A DNA stretch of 64,000 bases from Litomosoides sigmodontis (Eukaryota; Nematoda; Chromadorea; Rhabditida; Onchocercidae). This document shows, piece by piece, positions 1-14,940 of the stretch (its first letter is position 1; every line of letters starts with the position of its first letter). The notes below the pieces were generated by a model. That model saw only the letters and a program-made list of their open reading frames with translations. It was not told the origin of the DNA and did not search any database. The translations under genes and the position numbers were made by a program. The stretch is taken from positions 2,054,238 to 2,118,237 of the forward strand of contig OY718808.1 in assembly GCA_963070105.1 (NCBI GenBank), read 5' to 3'.

Positions 1-303
1 TGACAACTTGAAAATCCTGTTTTGCTTTTGTAATATCTGCAACTTTATAAAAGCGTTAAGTAAAAAATTAAGCTATCAAACACAAAGTCTACCGTCATTA
101 CTTCAAACCACATTGTTTTGAACCTTCATATCAGCTGATAGTTACTCATCCCAAGTTGTATCTTAACTTGTTATGTGAATATAGCTTATACTGCTATTGT
201 TGATTGCTTTTTTTCAAATATACGGTGGAAAAATTAATTTACGTTCCCAGATCAACATATTTCCAGGAAGAAAATTTAACATCATAGAAAAGCGTGTTTT
301 TAC

Positions 304-1316
304 CTCACCAAAGGAACCTTTCCCAATACAACGTGGATTCGAGAATGCCTGCTCAAAAAAACTCATACGACACCTTTCGTCATAATAATTTGTAGCGATT
401 ATTGCTGTAACAAAATAAACACCCCAGTTATGAACTTTTTTCTATGTTGCATAAACAGTGATGGATGGAATAACAAATTTTAAAGCTCAATATCCCACTT
501 CCCGTAACGAACTTTTTTTTTCAGGGGACTGAAATTCAAAAGCTAATATATTTATTTATTGTTCCGTAGTAAAAACAAACTAATTCCATATTTTTCAGTA
601 ACTGGCAAAGTCGCTGAGAGATATTTCGACAGGGTGTGAATCACTTAAGGATCAAATTAGCATACATCATAGATTGTAATTTCATAATGAAGCCTCCATT
701 AATGTAGTTGACCATAATAAATATAACCTGGTCTCTTCTTAAAGCTTATGAAAAAAGGGCCTTTTGGAGGCTCATTATTCGTGAAACGCAGAAATCGGCA
801 AGCACTTTGCTGGCATGTACGATGATGCGAAACTCTGGTGTAATCAGGAGTTGCCTCAAAATGAATATCAAAATTACGAAAAGCTATAGAAAACGAAAAA
901 CATTAAGTAACACAGTTGTTGTCCTCATCTCTTGTTCAATAAATTCAACAAGAGAAGTTTTGAAGAAGTTATAAGAACGACAAGTATTTTCTTAATAATC
1001 CAAAGTTCAGTCTCACAGAAAATCAGTAAAATTCGTAATAATACATCAATTTCCTTCGAAATTACGACAACTGCAAGTTTTTGCATGAATACTCAAAATA
1101 GTACCGGTTTCTTATGAACTGAATTAGCTATCTCCATAATTCTTGTGCATGTGATTGGACCGTCCGGCCTTCGCTTAACTTTGTTTTCATCCTTTACGGC
1201 ATCCTCATTTGTCCGATGCATCAGCGTTCGCTGATCATCCTCATCCGAATTATTTATGTCCGACTGCCGATACTGAGTAAATTTATGGGCGGTTGGTTTC
1301 CTCCCGAGTGGCATAT
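304..1316 (-). CDS. wee-1.3: Myt1/WEE-1.3-like CDK1-inhibitory kinase, 5' exons only (continues past left edge)
   Basis: Proposed exons on the minus strand are 1314-~1103 (start ATG at 1314), 883-713 and 404-304. The last exon encodes SFFEQAF, then IGKGSFGEV, a glycine-rich ATP-binding loop, preceded by a tyrosine-aspartate stretch (NYYDERCRM). This layout, YD-x(4-5)-SFF(E/Q)Q-(A/S)F followed by a GxGS(F/Y)GEV loop, is that of the Myt1 family, which phosphorylates CDK1 on the inhibitory Thr/Tyr pair at ER/Golgi membranes. The upstream exons encode a basic, low-complexity N-terminal region, as in the family. An acceptor TTATAG lies two bases before the start ATG, suggesting trans-splicing or a 5' non-coding exon. 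Exons 883-713 and 404-304 join in phase 1; the junction from the first exon is not resolved and a small exon may be missing. The catalytic lysine, HRD and DFG regions lie outside the window. Another Wee1-class kinase is possible but less likely. Confidence 0.68.
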
Positions 1317-4300
1317 CTATAAGTAATCCAAATTAAAATATTTTACTTCTTAATTAACTTGTTTTCGTAGTAATACTGAACAAGAAAGGATACATGAACA
1401 TATGTTAGCATTTCAAAATTACAAATTCAAAGAAAACGCTAAATTCAGAAATATGATTCTCTATGTAATTAGAGAGACAAACATGAAATACTTCACATCC
1501 TTTCCATCAAGTACAAAATCTTCACCTCCTAAACTTAATCTTGCCAAACAACTTTACAAGTAAATGATGTGGTGGTCATCCATTTCAAATTGCTGCATGG
1601 AGGGAGCAATTTCAATCGATAATCATTATGCTTTTACCGTATGACGGCTGCAATCGTCAGCAAATCGATCTTACCCTCTGAGAAAAGTATCAGTGGTAAA
1701 CGTGAGGTCTTACTAATAGGAACACAATCTACCAGAGTTTCAAGCAAACATCTTCAGCCATCAAAAAAAAAAAACACCAACAATTCTCACTACGAGCATG
1801 AAGCGCCCAGAAAATTTCAAATAATATTTTCCACATAGAACCTATACAATGCTCCCCATATTGCAGCACTATTTCGTTTGGGCGCGCAAAGTTTGAATTC
1901 GAAATTGAACAGCTTGACTTACATCAATGACCAATTAACGAGCATAAGCATTGTTGCGTTTTCATTATTTGAATCCAAAATTTAAATTCGAATGGTTATT
2001 TTGGGCTTGCTTTCGTGAAGTTTGATCACTTTTATCTTCGATTTCTCATTATTAAATACGAAGACTTTGTTAATTTCCAAATTGGTATCAAATTTATCAT
2101 TTAATCGAATGATTTCAGATCGAATGATGTATTAAATGTGAGGAAAAAAAAGCAAAACATTTAAAAAAACTTAAAATTTGAAATAATGTAAATAATTTGA
2201 TGAAGCATCCTAAAATTTTGAAGTTTTTATTTACAAGCTAAAAAGCCTTTCTGTTAAGCTCTTAAGTACAAATAAAAGAATTGAAATAAAACTTGGTAAT
2301 CTTATAATTTATTAAATGTCACTTTCGATATGGTGCTACTTTCATCCACATATTCATTCCTGTTATTTTTATGTCAAAGAATAGGTAAAAGTGTAAAGGA
2401 ATTAAATTTTACGCTCAAAAAAGTTTAACAGTTTGAAATGGAAGGTGAAAATGATGAAGGCTTGAAATTATTATGCTTTTTTTTTCAAATTTAAAACTGA
2501 TTAAAACGATTAGTCCCCTGAAGTGAAGTGAATAATTGTATTGTTCCTTTCTCGCGGTGCTCATGAAATAGGGCTGTTTGACCTATGACCTATTATTATT
2601 TGTTGAATATGAAAGTATGGGTGAAACGCAGAGTGATAATCCGCGTCTTACTTTTCACAGGGGATTTAGCTTCGAACGAAGTAATTAACCTACTATGGGT
2701 CATTCACATCATTTAATTTATAATGCCACATCCCTCCTATTCATCGATGTTAATTAATTAAGTTACGCTAATTGTAAATGCTAAAAGAAGCATGAAGTAA
2801 AAAAAAAGCTGATGAGTTGTTCATTCCCGCTTTCTTTCTCCCTCTTTCCCTTGGGATAGTTTCATTGATGAATTGATAAGAGTTAGCTTATCTGTTTTAA
2901 TAATTTTTTTAAATAATCGATTTGCATATTAAAATTTTTCTTTTGTAATTTTTATATGCTTACCATTTTTATCACAAACAGTTTTTGTATTATAAATTTT
3001 ACTATTTAATTCTTTTTTTAGCAAATCCCTCGATCACACATTTGAGTGTTGTAGGCTGAATGAAGATGGGGGGAGGAACTAATATATGCTAAGTGCTAAT
3101 TAAGACTAACGGCCAAAGTGTGTGGTAGCGGCTTTCGCAGAGGGGAAATGGACGATCAATTATCGCCTAAGCATAAATTTCAATCTAACAGTTAAATTCG
3201 CTGCGCAGCGAAATTCCTCATCAAATTTCTTCGTCATCATCAAATGTCGTGCCAATTTAAAATTTAATGTAGTCATGCATTTCAAAATTAGTATTCTGTA
3301 CAGTGTAGCATAGTTGTTTGCTTTTTATTGCATTCAAGAAATGAATGCAATAGCGGTACTTGACAATCTCTTAACAAATTCATTACATGCAGCAACTACC
3401 TGAGTTGAAAGTTTGAGTTGAAAATTTGTGAGCAAGTTCTGATTGCTTGATTCTCTCCAGCGCCGTGTTAGAAGTAATAAGACAATAAATTTTTACTATA
3501 TTTTAATGAAAACAGTGTTGTAGAAATTTTTGCAAATCAACGCAAAATTCGTCTTTCATGCAAATGTTACCTATAAATTTATTCAATTATAAAATTGAAT
3601 AGTGCAATAATTAAGCAGGAAGAGGTAAAAGGCTTATTTTTTTTTTATAAATTTTTAATCTCTTTTGCACATACTTTTTTTAAAAGTGGACTATAATTTT
3701 GAAGTTTTAAATTTTTAAGTTATAAGTTAGTTAAAGTTGAGAATAATAGAAGCTGATAGGGCTTCATTAACATCTAAACGCACACTTAATTACTGCTAAA
3801 ATTTATGTCACAGAATTCATGTGTCATATAAATTTCAAAATTGGCACAGTTTGATGGAGGATAATTGGTTGCATTGATAAGAAAAAACGGTAACAGTTAA
3901 GCAATCAGTAAAGTAAACGCTGTAGGAGTAAAGACGAACGGTGCAGCTTCATTCGTTGCAAATATCTGATGTGAAAAAGAAGTGATAAGGTTGAATGTTA
4001 TCAGTTCCTATCCGATGATAGAATGTTTGTGCACAGCAACAATACACGTTGCTTTTTTCCGCTAAATTTTCAAATAATTTAATTTAATTTTTGATTTAAA
4101 TAAAACGTTCTATCAAAATTTTAAATGAAATTTAACTGAAAATATATTCAAAATATTTCCTACAGGAGTCTCGATGTTCAGATAGGTGTGATTGCTAGAT
4201 TGTGCGAATGCTGGTTATTTTACTGTACAAGTGTCGTTAATCGGCCTTACGAAACACATATTCTAATTTAATTATACAAAAATTGAGAGATTACAGTTAG

Positions 4301-4729
4301 CAAAAATTGAGGAATTAAAATTTAATTATGCAAAATTTGAGGGATTAAATTAAAAAATTACTATTTTTTTGATTTTATTATTTTTTTTCCAAAAAAAAAT
4401 TTCTAATATAATATAATCAATAACCAATAATTGTAATTATTGAAAACAAAGATAAATCGAGCAACTAATAGACAATTATCACTGTTATTAATTGTTTTGT
4501 AAGTAAACATAACGTAAATGAGAAAAAAAATTAATTTTCAAAATAAGCAAAATGATAAAATTTAACTCAAGAAAAAATTAAATTATCTTTCATTTTTCTT
4601 GAATTTCTCATCCTTTCATCTCTCTCATCTTTCTTTTCTCCCTTTTTTGATTGCGAAATATTTTTGCTATCAATTTTTTTTTTCTTTCACTAAGCGAACA
4701 TCAGCAATTCAAATATCAGGATGATTGCT

Positions 4730-4734
<5 letters not shown>

Positions 4735-4760
<26 letters not shown>
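4735..4760. repeat. (GT)n microsatellite
   Basis: Uninterrupted GT dinucleotides, about 13 copies, in intergenic DNA. Confidence 0.95.
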
Positions 4761-6550
4761 TTTGCTGTTGTTGAAGCATTGAAAATAAAATGAAAAAATT
4801 AATTTGCATAATTCTGGCTGTAACTAATGAAATATTTGTTGGTATCAGACGGATATGAATGATGGAATCTTTCGGGGTGGGTTTTTTTTTGCTTTTTTTT
4901 TGTTTTTTTTTTTTTTTTAATACATATTCAAATATTTTTTGGTGGGAAAGAAACGTATAGAAGAAAATGTGGCAGTGAATCCTTTTCATTCTTTCATCCC
5001 TCATCCTCTTCCTGCTTCTTCGCCTCCAAAGCTTCATTGCTAAATAGCACTTTTTGAATTGGTGCGATTTCAACAGATGACGGCAGTACTTTACTTTTCC
5101 CATCAGCATTATTCATCATTCATTTCAGAACTAAAATGTAACATTCGCCTTCCAATCACTTCGTCAATATGTGCAAGATTTTTTTAAATTTAATTTCTTT
5201 GATGAAATGAAGGAGAAAAAATTAAATTTGGAAATTTTTACAAGAAAAAAAATTAGTGGAAAAAAATGTTGCGATTTTTTTTGTGTCTTGCAAATGTTGT
5301 TATGATCATTTTTTAAGTAATTGTAAGAGATAATGAGGTGTATCATCTCATGCAAACCGCTAACCAGTTTCATTCGAAACAATTATTCGTCTACCTAAAT
5401 GACCATTAATTCTCGTTCAGTTAGGAAAAGCTAATTAGGCTAATTCATACTGTATGAAAAGACATGAATGATGATACAATTAGAGAAGAATTTACAAAAT
5501 TGGAAAAGTTAAAATTTCAACTGAACTATAGTATTGCTCGTGACCTTGTTTGGACAATGTTGCATTGGTCATTCATTGCTGGACACTAAATTAATCATCC
5601 AAAATGGCATTTACAAAATTCATGGGCATTCATTCATTTTCTTTTCTCTCCTTTTTGGTTAGAGTAGCCGATACCGATATCATGCTACCATTACACTGTA
5701 ATGAGAGCAATGAAAAATTCGAATTTTCAACTAACCATCCATCCGGTTTTTTGATGTTGTGATTGGCCGACTGCAACGATAGAATTTGATCGGTCGTCCT
5801 TGTCCTTGTCAGCCTATTGGCTTCCTTCAATGTCCATCCACTCTTTAGCCGAAACGTTCTTCATTTTCATCCATCACTTTTGTTTCCCTTCAATTAATTA
5901 ACAAAACGTTGTTGACCTTCAAATAAATTCATTTGAACAGTAGGAAAAATTTCCACTCAATTTTTTTTTTTATCAAATTTATTCATTCGCTCATTCAATT
6001 TTTGATGGTTAGCTAAGTGTAAGCAAACTTAACATAATATTTTATTCGTTTGCTTTTTTTCAAGCGAACAATTTTGTTAGTGTGTAATTTAGATTTGTCA
6101 AATGATAGCTTTTGCTAATATTTTTGTCAATAATATTTTTTTTTTGGACAAATTGATTCAAATAATTATATTTTAAAATTTTTATTAGTTAAATCGCAAA
6201 GAAAACGATATAAGCAATGATAGTGCTATTATGACAATAGTTAATAAAAATTTTTAATTTTAAAAATCTTTCAAAATATTTCTTAATTATAGTAAAAAAT
6301 TAATTACAAACATTTTGTTACGGTATTTGTTGCATGAAGTAAATGAGTGATGGAAGTAATAATTTGAAATTTTTTTTTTCTCCTTATGTTGTTATCTTGT
6401 TAATGGAGGAGAAGAATTGAAGAGGTATATTTGAGATGCGAAACGACCAGAACGTTTATTTATTTACTCAATGAAAGGACAGTTTGCGGAACGATCATAT
6501 TTGAACATCGATAATTCTCCTCGCTCAAATTTATATTACATTTAGACATA

Positions 6551-6605
6551 CGCACGCACGCACGCACACACGCACGCACACACGCACGCACACACGCACG
6601 CACAC
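6551..6605. repeat. (CGCACGCACA)-type compound CA/CGCA microsatellite
   Basis: Alternating CGCA and CACA units form a purine-pyrimidine alternating tract of about 55 bp. Such tracts can adopt Z-form DNA; that is inference only. Confidence 0.9.
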
Positions 6606-9204
6606 GTGTACACCTCGTACCAGTTACTACGAATCTCAAATATGAATTAGCATTTGTGACAACGATGACATTACACCATTTATTTGAATTTATTATTTTT
6701 TTTGTAATTTTAAAAATTACAGATATATTTTTTCATTTCAATAAAACACTTAGATGACAATAATAGCATTTTAGTTATATGGAAAGAATAATATTTTTTT
6801 TTAGTTAGCTAAAAGATTTTTTTTTCTAAATTAATTTGAATTTCAAAACATTTCTTCAAATTTTAATAAATATTTTGAGAAAAAAAGAATGTAAAGTTTT
6901 TTTCAAATTAAATCTCCCACCCCTCTTTTGCATTTTGAAAGCTTTTAGTTTCATTGTTTTGCTATTTTTTTTTAAAAATATTTCTATTTGAAGTTGATAA
7001 TAATTGAGGCAATAAGTATTACCGTTAGCTTTTAATGAATTATTGCAAATGAATTATCCCTCTATTTTAACTTTTAAATTAAACTAGTCGAATAAATCAA
7101 AATTTCTAATATCAAAATATTTTGTTTGTATTTTACCAATAAAATACCTGTAAATGGCATAGAGCTTGCAACGGAAAATTAATTCGTTTTTCTTATAAAA
7201 AACGATCAAATATAATTGCTGGCCATTGATAGCTTCGTCCTATTTTGACCACTCACACACATTTCAAGCGGACATCTTTTATCAAAATGATATGCCATCA
7301 CTCCTCTCCTCTTTACCTCATCACTAATATGTGTCTGATTTCAATTTTAATTTTGAATTCACTCGTTTTTTTTTTCATTCTTTGGATTTTTTCAAAAATG
7401 CATTTCAAGAAAGTGATGATGATTATATTCTCTTCCTCCTCCTCCACTAATCTCTGACGAATTGAAGGCATAGCAGGTGCAAATGTGATATTTTTGCCTC
7501 TTTTCAATTGCTACTCATAAAATGATTGACCCTAAAATGGCTAGTTAAAGTTTAAATTTGCCTATAATCAACGATTTTATTTGCTTCTCTTCCCCTAAAA
7601 CTATTATTGCCCCTAATGGTAGTCTCTAATTTTCACTATGCTAATTTCGAAAATGACCATACACACCACCTGGTGATGTGTCAAAAATGTCCACATCACT
7701 TTGTAACTTTCGAAAATGACCACTGAGCAAATTTCGAAAATTTCAAATGTTTCAAAATTTCTAAAAAATTCACACCACGGACAAACGTAGAAAAATGATT
7801 TAAATTCAAAATCTTATCCTTCCTTTCTCTCTTCGTCATCCCACTCATTAACTGTTTGCATTGAAGCTCTCCAGTGCTCATCACCTTCATCCAATGACGT
7901 GCAATCGAACGTTCAAATATTCACGGATAATTTCACCGCCTACGCCTTTCATCCTTCCTCGCACTTCACCTCTCGGACAATCAGTCTCCTGACACCATTC
8001 AATTAAACTAATAAAAAAATTTCCGATTATTTCATTTTTTGCTTGTGATCAAAAAGCAACAGTCACTCTGCTGCAAAAAAACAGAAAAAAAATTATAAAT
8101 CGAAAAAAAGCAATTTACAAATTTCAAATATATTTACAAAATTTTCAGACAGTTCCTTTTCTAAAGAAAATACAAGAATTTCAAAACTTTTCAAAGAGAT
8201 CTTTCCGCTGTTGTACCATAAATGTAGTGTCAATGGTTAGCTCATCGTGATAGGGCAATTTATTACTAAAATGCAATATAAATTAAATTAAATTAAATTA
8301 CTAGGAACCTAGCTCAGTGGTTTTTGCTAAAATTAATTCAAAAACTTATTACAGTCTAGAAGAAGTTGTAATATTAAAATTTTAATGTTAAAAATTTTCA
8401 GAAATTTTTATTATTCTTAGTAAAATGTCGAAGTATAAGCAAAAATAATTTTCCTCTATCATACTTCTTTAACGTGTGGAAGTAAATTAGTTCTTCCTGA
8501 ATCATAGACGTACTTATTGACTTGATAAATTTTGGAACAAATTATTACCAGTTCTAATTTACGATTTTTACAAAGCATTAGCAGTTCTGCCTATTCAATA
8601 AAATAAACAAATTAATTCATAGGAATGCAATTTCAAGTTATCATTTCAGCTTTCTGTCAAACTTGCCTAACTGTCATTTCATGCGAGAGCAAGACAATTT
8701 GACGGTGAAATTTAAAGAAAAAAAAATTTTCAATTTCACTTTTGCATACTAAATCGTCCGTGATGGAAAAATTAATCAAATAGTTAAAGAGTGAATGAAT
8801 TACAAAAAGAAAAAAAGGTGTGCGATAATATTTTCCTTTTGATACACCGATAAGTCCTATGCTGAGCTACGAAAATGTTCCTTTCCTTATCACTGTCTGA
8901 TAAACTGATAAGATTAGGAAATATTTTATGCACGTGTACTTTTACAAAATGCAAATATTTTTCAATGGTTTTTTTTAAAAAAAAAAGAAAAACATTTTAA
9001 GAGAGTTGGGAAACAAAAGGAAAACATCTTTTGATTCAATTATTTCAAAAAACTAATTCAAATCTTCGTCACTACATGTCCGACAGGACCGTACATTGTT
9101 CTCCCGAAGGTTAGATTTCCCGTACCGATTAAATTATAGCTTTTCTCGTTAACTTTTTCAAAAATTTCATTTCGTTAATTGATAATGGTCAAGTTAAGAC
9201 CTAT

Positions 9205-9350
9205 GTCCATGTGTGTTCGTGTGTGTGTGTGTGCATGTGCGTGTACGTATGTGTGTCTGGTGGTGTCGGTTCAATCGGTCACCAATTAAATGATGATTGA
9301 AGGTTGTGTGTGTGTGTGTGTGTGTGTCTGTCTGTCTGTCTGTCTATCTG
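9205..9350. repeat. compound GT / TCTG microsatellite cluster
   Basis: Two GT-rich tracts, one at about 9211-9256 with interruptions and one at 9305-9327, are followed by TCTG tetranucleotides to about 9350. All are simple-sequence DNA without coding potential. Confidence 0.9.
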
Positions 9351-9760
9351 TATTCAACATTGGTGATGTAATGTCCGAAATGAACCGTTATAAAAAATGA
9401 AAATTGAACCAAACATGGATTTTGTTAATTATCATCCGTAGCCTCGTCCCTTTATTCCTCTCCGTTTGTCCTCCTTCCCTATTATTATTCTTTAACAGGT
9501 GCAGCATCATTTCTGTACAATTAATCAATTTGAATCAAATTTGTAACTGTACCATGAAAGACCATTCCATTCCTCTTCAGATATTTTAAAATTCGCACAC
9601 ATTTCAAAATTAATGTTCCACTGTGATTAATCATAATAATACCAATACTGGTATTACTGATATTAATACAGACACTAGCAATACTAGTACTGATAATGAC
9701 AACTACTATAACTATTTAATAATTAGTAATAATAGTAATGATAATAAGAATGATAATGAC

Positions 9761-10631
<871 letters not shown>

Positions 10632-12978
10632 CCACTATGATGGAATTGGACGCAAATTTGTTTTGCAAATGAAACCGAGAACTTTGCATATTTCGTTTCA
10701 GAATTGAAACATAACTTTAATGTTTGACAGTAATAAATTGAGGTTTGGCGGATCACATTACAGTTGACATTGGTGGAAGGAACAACCATGGAACTGTAGA
10801 TGGAAATTGGAGATATGCATTCGATGATGACTGCTTGACAAATTTAAAATATTTTCCAATTTATTTATTACTGTTAAATCTGACGTACTTCTTTGACATG
10901 AAAATCACTGGAAGCCATTTTTAATTTCTTATTGTGTCAGGACAGTTCCTATAAAGTAAATGCTTAATTGATGCTGCTCACTAACTTTTTTTTTGCAATT
11001 TATATCGGAATTGAAGTATTTGTTAAAGTTTGCGAAGTGAGCAATGTTTGAGGTCAATTGACTAAAACTTCATTTATTTCGATTTCATATTTAATTTATA
11101 CGCATAAGCTTGCTGATTCGATGAGAAATTCAATAATTTGATGAAAGATTCCGGAATTTCATATTTATGTTGGTTGTATTTTTAAACTTTTCAAATATTC
11201 CATTTAATTAAATTTCAAATTTAGAAATTAAAATTGAAAACAGATAAAAGAAATTGGGGAGATTTTTTTGCAATTACTTTGTTAAACACTAGAATTCCAC
11301 ATGATTTCCACACTATTTGCAGGGCTGCAATTTTCATGATCGCATAGCTTTTACCTCCTAAACAAGTTTTTTTTGTTTGTTTTTTAAATTTTCCACCGGG
11401 TACGCTAAAAAGTGCTTTGAATCAAATTTCAAGATTACCTATCTAACAAATTCAAATTTGCTGTAAAAATTTGAATTGCCTTAGAGAAATAGATTTTTAA
11501 TTTTATCAAAAATTTTCCACAACGTTTACTTTACGTATAATTTTATTGCTTTAAAGTATGAATTCGTGCGACTTTGAATTAACAAATATCTCTGCGAAAT
11601 ATTTGAACAACAAAAAATTTCCACGAATATTTCAGCAAATAGTATGAGAGCGAATTTTTTCTTTTTGTTAATTGAAATTGACAATTTATTGTTCTAACTT
11701 TTTTTACGAGCAAATTACATCACCACGTTTTATGTGATAATAAAAATTTCAAATTTTAATATTAACGAATTTGAAATATTAAATGATAGTAGGGACGCAC
11801 AGCACACTTCTGGTAGTATTCTCATAAATTTTTTGCAATTTTATTTTTTAATTGTATTGTTAACTCATTTAAAACACTACGCATAGTTTGTTGAAAGAGT
11901 TAGAGATAAGTTTGAAATGGTAATCATTAATTATCTGCCATCATCCTCTCCTTCTATCGCAATTGAACAAAGATGAAATTCGCTAAGATAATTTGTCAAA
12001 ATCTCCTGGCGGAACATTTTGATATAGCCAATTGCATTATTTAGCACATTTTTTTTTAATTGAACAATCACTGTGAAATTTTGTAAAATTTAAATACTTT
12101 TGTGATAGAAAAAAAGATAAAACAGTTTTTTTTCTCTTTCTCTCTCTCTCTCACTTTTTCATGTTTGTTCCAAAAAAGAAGTGGAAGGCGAAGAAGAAAT
12201 GAGGTGAAAAAGTTCAAAATTTTAAATTCTTTGCGCAAAAAAGAAAGAGAGGAAAAAATAGTGCAACATTTTGCATACATAATTTGACGGAATTATGTTT
12301 TGTTAAAAAAAATTCACTTTAATTTCCACAAAATCATTAAGTGTTTTTTAATTTCTATAAATCATTTCAAATTATTCAAATTTATTATGCAAATGTGCGC
12401 GGCCATATCATAGTTTTCCTTCCCGTTGATTTTTTTCCACAATATCTGTTAATTTTTTTCTTGCCACATTTTACATTCATTTTATGAAATGGAGTGTGAA
12501 TTTTACAACAAATTACTTTGGGACATTCGTAATTAAAAATTTTTTTAAAATTTGATTTATCGTATTTTTTTTAGATGTTGCTGTATTTTTAAATTAGCAT
12601 AAATAACACGAATTATTTGTGCGTTGACGTTTTCTTTTTTGTAAAACAAATTATTTTGATAAATTCTACACTTTACTCGTGTTACTTTGAGTTGAAGAAC
12701 AATCTGCAGTATGTTAATTTAAGGTTTAAGGCTCATTTGTAGTATGCTTAAATTAATTTAAGGTTTACATTCTCAGGTCATTTGACCTTATGAACCATTT
12801 TCAAGTAGGCGCAGTGCACGTGATGTCTTAATGATGTCATTAATTGCGCAACAGCGTTGCACAGCACTTCAAATTGTCCGAAAATACCCATGAAAATGCA
12901 TAACTTGTGGAAATAATTCACTCGTACGCCTGTATAAACGTATGAGTTCACGGTGATAACGGCTGTGATGGTCCATAT

Positions 12979-13003
12979 TGTGTGTGTGTGTGTGTGTGTG
13001 TGT
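12979..13003. repeat. (GT)n microsatellite
   Basis: About 12 GT copies in intergenic sequence. Confidence 0.95.
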
Positions 13004-13383
13004 CATGAAATTTATTTTGATTTTAAAATTGATAACTACTTTCTTTTCCTCACTTCCTCCTCCCAATTTCAATTCCAATTAAAATGCTACTGATATACGA
13101 TTGATAATTGTTTAAAACACATGACCTTGCCAATTTTTGAAATTAAACGCTTTTAAAAAATGTTTGAATTACAAGCAAATAACTATTTATTACGAACATG
13201 TAGAAATACTTTTTCTCTTTCTTTCTTTTTTTTTTGCAAATTATTACAACAAATAATTTGTTCACAATCGCAGGAAGAAGCAAAAGCTAAGCTTTTTCTT
13301 CCCCTTCTTGCTTAAGCTAAACAAACAAAACAAAAAAAAAAGGATTTTTTTTTACATAAACAAGTGAATGATTGATATTGGCA

Positions 13384-13390
13384 GTGTGTG

Positions 13391-13428
<38 letters not shown>
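13384..13428. repeat. (GT)n microsatellite with one CG interruption
   Basis: About 45 bp of GT dinucleotides with a single GC-for-GT interruption near 13397. Confidence 0.95.
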
Positions 13429-13829
13429 GGTTCCGTTCAAAATTGGAACAAAAGACATTTTCGAGATGAAATATTTAATCTTTTTCGAAACAATTGTCCG
13501 GAACTGTTGCTGGTCAATTGCCACTTCTTCTTTTTTTCTTCCTCCTTTCATCCAAAATTGTATGTTTGAAGTAAATGAGTTTTGTGTAATTGAGGTGTGG
13601 TAGGTGGTAGCAAGCACAGATAGCACACCAACTTCACTTTTTGTTCATTTCATTTTACTTACTTCCGTTCAAAAATCATTAATTAATTCATTAAAAAAAA
13701 AAAAAAGAAGTTAGCAACATTCAAAGATTTTTCACACTGAAAAATTCATCAGTTTTTTTTTATGAATTAAAAATTACAACAAAAAAAAACAAGAAAACAA
13801 ACAATTTTGATAATTTTCGAAAAAAAAAA

Positions 13830-13868
13830 GAGAAGGATGAAAAACTTCCGTTGTTTTTCATCCTTCTC
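13830..13868. repeat. perfect inverted repeat (16-bp arms, 7-bp loop)
   Basis: Arm 13830-13845 (GAGAAGGATGAAAAAC) is exactly reverse-complementary to 13853-13868, around the loop TTCCGTT. It can form a stable hairpin on either strand. No gene is nearby and its role is unknown. Confidence 0.9.
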
Positions 13869-14898
13869 CTCTTTCTACCTCTTCTCCTTCCTCAATTTTT
13901 TAGGCGTGTTTTGCAAGTGAAGCAAAAAAAAAGAAAAAAAAAGGAAAAAAAACAACCGTAAAGAGAAAAGTGGGAGAGCGAATGAAATCTTTTTTTTTTT
14001 TTGTTTCTGCTTGTAACAACAAATAGAACGGACAAGAAGAGAAAGAGGCAAAGGAAAAAAAAGTTAAATGTAAGAATTATTTCTAATTAAAAAATGTTCA
14101 ATTTACTATTTTGGGTGAATTCGAACGAACAACACTTTCATCACAAACAATCATTTTGTCATACAGTAATGTATGTCAAGGTAAAATCCATCTTTAGTGC
14201 CTTATTTTTGATCCGATAGGTATTTTCGACGAAAAAAAAAGGAAAATAACAACGAAGTTTTTCAACAATCACATTTGTTCTATTTCAAATATTCAAAAAA
14301 AAAATTTTTTTTTAAATGAATTTTTAAAATGACGAATACAAACTTGTGCATTTCAACAATGATTTATTTATGTTGAAAGAGTGGTGAAAATGAGCAGCGA
14401 AAATGAAATTGTTAGCAAAACCATAGCTGACTGCTACTTGTAATTTTATTTATGAAAAAAAAAAGTGAGTGGAAAGAAAGAAAGAAATTATTATATTATT
14501 ATAAAATCTCTTGAAAAAAAATTTTTTTTGAAGTTAAGAAAAAATTTATGGCAATTTTCTCCTATGATTTTTTTTTATTTTTTACTGTTTCACTTACTGG
14601 TTAAAGAATTTATGATTTTTTACTCTAAATTAGAAATAATAAATTTTACCAGATTCAAAATAAAATTTTACTTCATCCGCGAGAAATTATCAATATTTTT
14701 TTTTAAATGATTTATGCTGTGACATTTTCTTTTTTTTATGATAATTTTGCTGGAACTTCTTAAGAAGTTAAAATGAGAAGTCCAATTTGAAATGGTTTTT
14801 TTTTCTTTTCGTTGTAAAGATCAAAGTTGATTAATTTATTGTCACCTGCAAACATTTCATTTACAATTCTGTAGTATATGCCGTTCCATATGGTTTCT

Positions 14899-14940
14899 CG
14901 CTCTCTCTCTCTCTCTCCTTCCCTCTCTCTCTCACTCTCT
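14899..14940. repeat. (CT)n microsatellite
   Basis: CT-rich tract with short TCC/CA interruptions, in intergenic sequence. Confidence 0.9.

Larger units (their letters stand above)
1317..9760. other. gene-poor AT-rich stretch
   Basis: No exon could be supported on either strand. Open frames here are short, low in complexity (K/F/I/N-rich) and lack matching splice signals. The stretch contains poly-A/poly-T tracts and dinucleotide repeats at 4735-4760, 6551-6605 and 9205-9350. It presumably holds upstream sequence of the Myt1-like gene plus intergenic DNA. Confidence 0.5.

Noticed and set aside
4690..5109. 139-codon minus-strand frame
   Set aside because: Its body is translated GT repeat (poly-Thr-His) and poly-T (poly-Lys), so it is low-complexity by origin.
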